This document shows positions 61,978-64,000 of a stretch of 64,000 nucleotides of DNA, one piece after another. The position numbers and the translations under genes are program-made. This DNA is from Pseudomonas sp. TH43 (GTDB lineage Bacteria > Pseudomonadota > Gammaproteobacteria > Pseudomonadales > Pseudomonadaceae). The notes under the pieces are model-generated. The model saw only the letters and a list, made by a program, of their open reading frames with translations. It had not been told where the DNA came from and ran no database searches. The stretch is from positions 1,054,001 through 1,118,000 of the forward strand of contig NZ_JAEKFI010000001.1 in assembly GCF_016650635.1 (NCBI RefSeq). Reading direction: 5' to 3'. Position 1 is the first letter of the stretch. Each line of letters starts with the position of its first letter.

Positions 61978-62685
61978 ATGACCGAGTTGGCGCGTCTGAA
62001 GTTCTATGCCACTCAGCCTCACTCTTGCAGTTATCTGCCGGAGGAGCAGGCCACGACCCTGTTTCTCGATCCGAGTCAGCCCATGGATGTGCATGTCTAC
62101 GCAGACCTGTCGGAAATGGGCTTTCGTCGCAGCGGCGATCATCTGTATCGACCTCATTGCCAGAACTGCAATGCGTGCGTGCCCGCGCGCATTCCGGTGG
62201 CGCAGTTCACCCCCAATCGTCAGCAGAAGCGTATTTTCAAGCGCAATGCCGATTTACAGGTGCGCCCGGCCAAACCCAAATTCAGCGAAGAATATTTCGA
62301 TTTGTACCAGCGCTACATAGAGCAGCGCCACGCCGATGGCGATATGTACCCGCCGAGCCGTGATCAATTCTCGACTTTTCTGGTGCGCGACCTGCCCTTC
62401 TCGCGGTTTTATGAATTCCGACTCGACGGACGGTTGCTGGCGGTGGCGGTGACCGATTTGCTCCCTAACGGTTTGTCAGCGGTGTACACGTTTTACGAAC
62501 CTGATGAAGAGCGCCGTAGCCTGGGGCGCTACGCGATCCTTTGGCAGATACGCGAAAGCCAGCGCCTGGGGCTTGAGGCGGTTTACTTGGGGTACTGGAT
62601 CAAGAACTGCAAAAAGATGAATTACAAAACCCAATATCGCCCTATCGAATTGCTGATTAATCAGCGCTGGGTCATCCTCAACTGA
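61978..62685 (+). CDS. bpt: Leucyltransferase Bpt (annotated arginyltransferase)
   Basis: A protein of about 235 residues of the Ate/Bpt group. [20 protein letters not shown] at the start, [21 protein letters not shown] with the clustered cysteines, [20 protein letters not shown] and [20 protein letters not shown] are typical. In gamma-proteobacteria this protein adds leucine, not arginine, to N-terminal Asp or Glu, feeding them to ClpS/ClpAP. ATG at 61978 with GAGG seven bases upstream is preferred over the TTG two codons before. Confidence 0.94.
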   Translation: MTELARLKFYATQPHSCSYLPEEQATTLFLDPSQPMDVHVYADLSEMGFRRSGDHLYRPHCQNCNACVPARIPVAQFTPNRQQKRIFKRNADLQVRPAKPKFSEEYFDLYQRYIEQRHADGDMYPPSRDQFSTFLVRDLPFSRFYEFRLDGRLLAVAVTDLLPNGLSAVYTFYEPDEERRSLGRYAILWQIRESQRLGLEAVYLGYWIKNCKKMNYKTQYRPIELLINQRWVILN

Positions 62686-62797
62686 ACTCAAGCCGTAAAC
62701 CCCTTGGCGTAAACCCCATTTTTCGGGCACAATGCACGCCGCTTTTGCCTGGCGCAGTTGCACCGGGCCATTCATTGGATACCGAGGGCTTTACTGC

Positions 62798-63016
62798 ATG
62801 TCGAAAGAAGACAGCTTCGAAATGGAAGGCACTGTCGTCGACACCCTGCCCAACACCATGTTTCGTGTGGAGTTGGAAAATGGGCACGTCGTAACCGCGC
62901 ATATTTCCGGCAAGATGCGCAAGAACTACATTCGTATTCTTACCGGTGACAAAGTGCGCGTCGAGCTGACGCCCTATGACTTGAGCAAAGGGCGCATTAC
63001 TTACCGCGCTCGTTAA
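62798..63016 (+). CDS. infA: Translation initiation factor IF-1
   Basis: A 72-residue S1/OB-fold protein of the exact family length: [60 protein letters not shown] and [10 protein letters not shown]. It binds the ribosomal A site of the small subunit during initiation. I chose the ATG at 62798; the frame is open to 62732. The upstream gap of 112 bp would contain its own promoter; a strong terminator follows. Confidence 0.98.
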
Positions 63017-63031
63017 TCAAGTCAATACAAG

Positions 63032-63057
63032 ACGCCCGGTTTATGCCGGGCGTTTTT
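63032..63057 (+). terminator. Rho-independent terminator of infA
   Basis: ACGCCCGG, a six-base loop and CCGGGCGT followed by TTTT, 15 bp after the infA stop. Confidence 0.93.
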
Positions 63058-63063
63058 GTATGT

Positions 63064-63098
63064 GGGGTTTGGGTTTGGGTTTGGGTTTGGGTTTGGGG
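63064..63098. repeat. GGGTTT hexamer repeat (six G-runs)
   Basis: Six runs of three or four G, at 63064-67, 71-73, 77-79, 83-85, 89-91 and 95-98, each separated by TTT. The tract can form a G-quadruplex on the plus strand. It lies just behind the infA terminator and abuts the first 268-bp repeat. Confidence 0.92.
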
Positions 63099-63364
63099 CA
63101 TATCCGTTTTTTCGGGTGCTGCCGCTGGCGGTTTCGCTCTTACAGCGAGTCACCTTTTCCAAACGCCGAAAAGGTAACCCAAAAGGCTTGGCCCCGGCGT
63201 ACGGCACTTCGCTGAGGCTCAGTGTTCCCTCGCTACGGTGTCCATCCGGGGGCATCGCCTACGGTTTGCTGCGCTGCACCTCCTCTCGATGTGTTTGGCT
63301 TCGCCAAACGGCGCTGCGCGCCTACCCCCCGGATGAACACCTCCGCTCGGCCTGCCGAAGGGGC
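63097..63364. repeat. 268-bp structured repeat, copy 1
   Basis: Begins GGCATATCCG and ends CTGCCGAAGGGGC. It contains a hairpin GTTTGGC-TTC-GCCAAAC at 63293-63309 and the long-range arms CATCCGGGGG and CCCCCGGATG. No gene is supported: the frames through it run in any direction and are shared with copy 2 only because the DNA is repeated. Confidence 0.9.
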
Positions 63365-63461
63365 AAAAAATCAAAAGCCAAAGCAAGATCAAAAGCCAGC
63401 GCCAGATCAAAAATCGCGGGCTTTGGCAGCTGAGGGGCTTGGCGGGTAAGCCGTGATAACC

Positions 63462-63497
63462 AATGTAGGAGCTGCCGAAGGCTGCGATCTTTTGATT
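63462..63497. repeat. Single REP element between the two long repeats
   Basis: AATGTAGGAGCTGCCGAAGG followed by CTGCGATCTTTTGATT. A decayed inverted half (AAAATCGCGGGCTTTGGCAG) lies at about 63410-63430, so this may be a broken pair. Confidence 0.8.
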
Positions 63498-63525
63498 TGT
63501 TTGTCTTTGGGGTTGGTGGGTTGGG

Positions 63526-63793
63526 GGCATATCCGTTTTTTCGGGTGCTGCCGCTGGCGGTTTCGCTTTTACAGCGAGTCACCTTTTCCAAACGCCGAAA
63601 AGGTAACCCAAAAGGCTTGACCCCGGCGTACGGCACTTCGCTTAGGCTCAGTGTTCCCTCGCTACGGTGTCCATCCGGGGGCATCGCCTACGGTTTGCTG
63701 CGCTGCACCTCCTCTCGATGTGTGCGGCTACGCCGCACGGCGCTGCGCGCCTAATCCCCGGATGAACACCTCCGCTCGGCCTGCCGAAGGGGC
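63526..63793. repeat. 268-bp structured repeat, copy 2
   Basis: Same length and about 95 percent identical by eye to copy 1, offset by 429 bp, same direction. Its hairpin at 63722-63738 reads GTGCGGC-TAC-GCCGCAC, with two base pairs changed on both sides compared with copy 1, so the stem is kept. Confidence 0.9.
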
Positions 63794-63805
63794 TGAAGAT
63801 CAAGA

Positions 63806-63953
63806 GCCCCTCACCCTAGCCATCTCCCGGAGGGAGAGGGGACTGATCGAGGTGTTTGGGAGAGGTACGCTGACGTGCGATATCGCGTTGAACTCAGACT
63901 TGAAAAGCATACCAATCGTCCCCCTCTCCCTCGGGAGAGGGCTAGGCGGGCGG
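63806..63953. repeat. Inverted repeat of the CCCTCTCCC...GGGAGAGGG type
   Basis: A left arm with CCCTCACCCTAGCCATCTCC and GGAGGGAGAGGGGA (63809-63842) and a right arm with TCCCCCTCTCCCTCGGGAGA and GGGCTAGGCGGG (63919-63951) are near reverse complements with about 75 bp between. The arms are also self-complementary. It looks like a small non-coding mobile or structural repeat. The rest of the window to 64000 shows no supported gene. Confidence 0.8.
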
Positions 63954-64000
63954 CGTTCCGATGAGAGGCAAATCCACAGCAAATCCAAAGCCGAATACCC

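Noticed and set aside
63056..63754. Open frames in the infA-downstream repeats, some with shared peptides
   Set aside because: Both copies give the same peptides only because the DNA is repeated, the frames run through hairpins, and one begins in the GGGTTT tract as a Gly-Phe repeat.

Overview
The window looks like a chromosomal segment of a Pseudomonas of the fluorescens group. The reasons are the GC-rich codon use, the many REP/REPIN hairpins of the kinds found in that group, and the gene order at the right end (tusDCBE, ybiB, cysG, serS, crcB, rarA, lolA, ftsK, trxB, aat, bpt, infA), which matches the conserved order I know from Pseudomonas genomes. I see no rRNA, tRNA, prophage, insertion sequence or CRISPR. 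Nearly all genes are intact and packed with short gaps, and the gaps mostly hold REP elements.

Layout. 0.3-3.6 kb: a small oxidoreductase operon (SRPBCC, SDR, aldo/keto reductase) with a divergent LysR gene. 3.7-9.9 kb: single genes (isoprenylcysteine methyltransferase-like protein, HAD phosphatase, response regulator, RNA methyltransferase-like protein, LuxR regulator, P1 peptidase, GNAT). 10.2-10.7 kb: two short YXWGXW-repeat envelope proteins. 10.8-17.4 kb: a five-gene leftward operon with an outer-membrane TonB-dependent receptor, a two-domain beta-propeller phytase and its own ExbB/ExbD/TonB motor. It is preceded by a good candidate Pho box. A second Pho-box-like site precedes the rightward pair of a degenerate GGDEF protein and an AraC regulator. 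19.8-31.9 kb: YceI, MATE exporter, periplasmic chorismate mutase, a diguanylate cyclase, a polyamine-type binding protein with a FAD amine oxidase and LysR, a cytochrome c, and a MocR regulator divergent from an EamA exporter.

32.2-48.4 kb: hybrid histidine kinase, SulP transporter, several lipoproteins and acetyltransferases, TetR, a LprI-like protein, a 134-bp tandem REP array, gamma-glutamyltransferase, alkyltransferase Ogt, a NudK-like hydrolase, a chitinase plus AA10 LPMO pair that both lack signal peptides, hemerythrin, and small proteins. 48.6-63.0 kb: conserved core genes for tRNA 2-thiolation (TusBCDE), siroheme synthesis, seryl-tRNA charging, fluoride export, replication repair, lipoprotein sorting, chromosome segregation, thioredoxin reduction, N-end rule tagging and translation initiation. 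63.0-64.0 kb: no genes, but a GGGTTT tract, two 268-bp repeats with paired base changes in a hairpin, and an inverted repeat.

Most notable: (1) a self-contained phytate scavenging module whose control by phosphate is suggested by two Pho-box-like sites; (2) the leaderless chitinase/LPMO pair, in which the copper-binding histidine lies at residue 12 rather than at a visible signal-cleavage site; (3) a GNAT gene with an in-frame TGA followed by 47 open codons; (4) REP elements that supply protein C-termini and stop codons; (5) the paired repeats next to infA.
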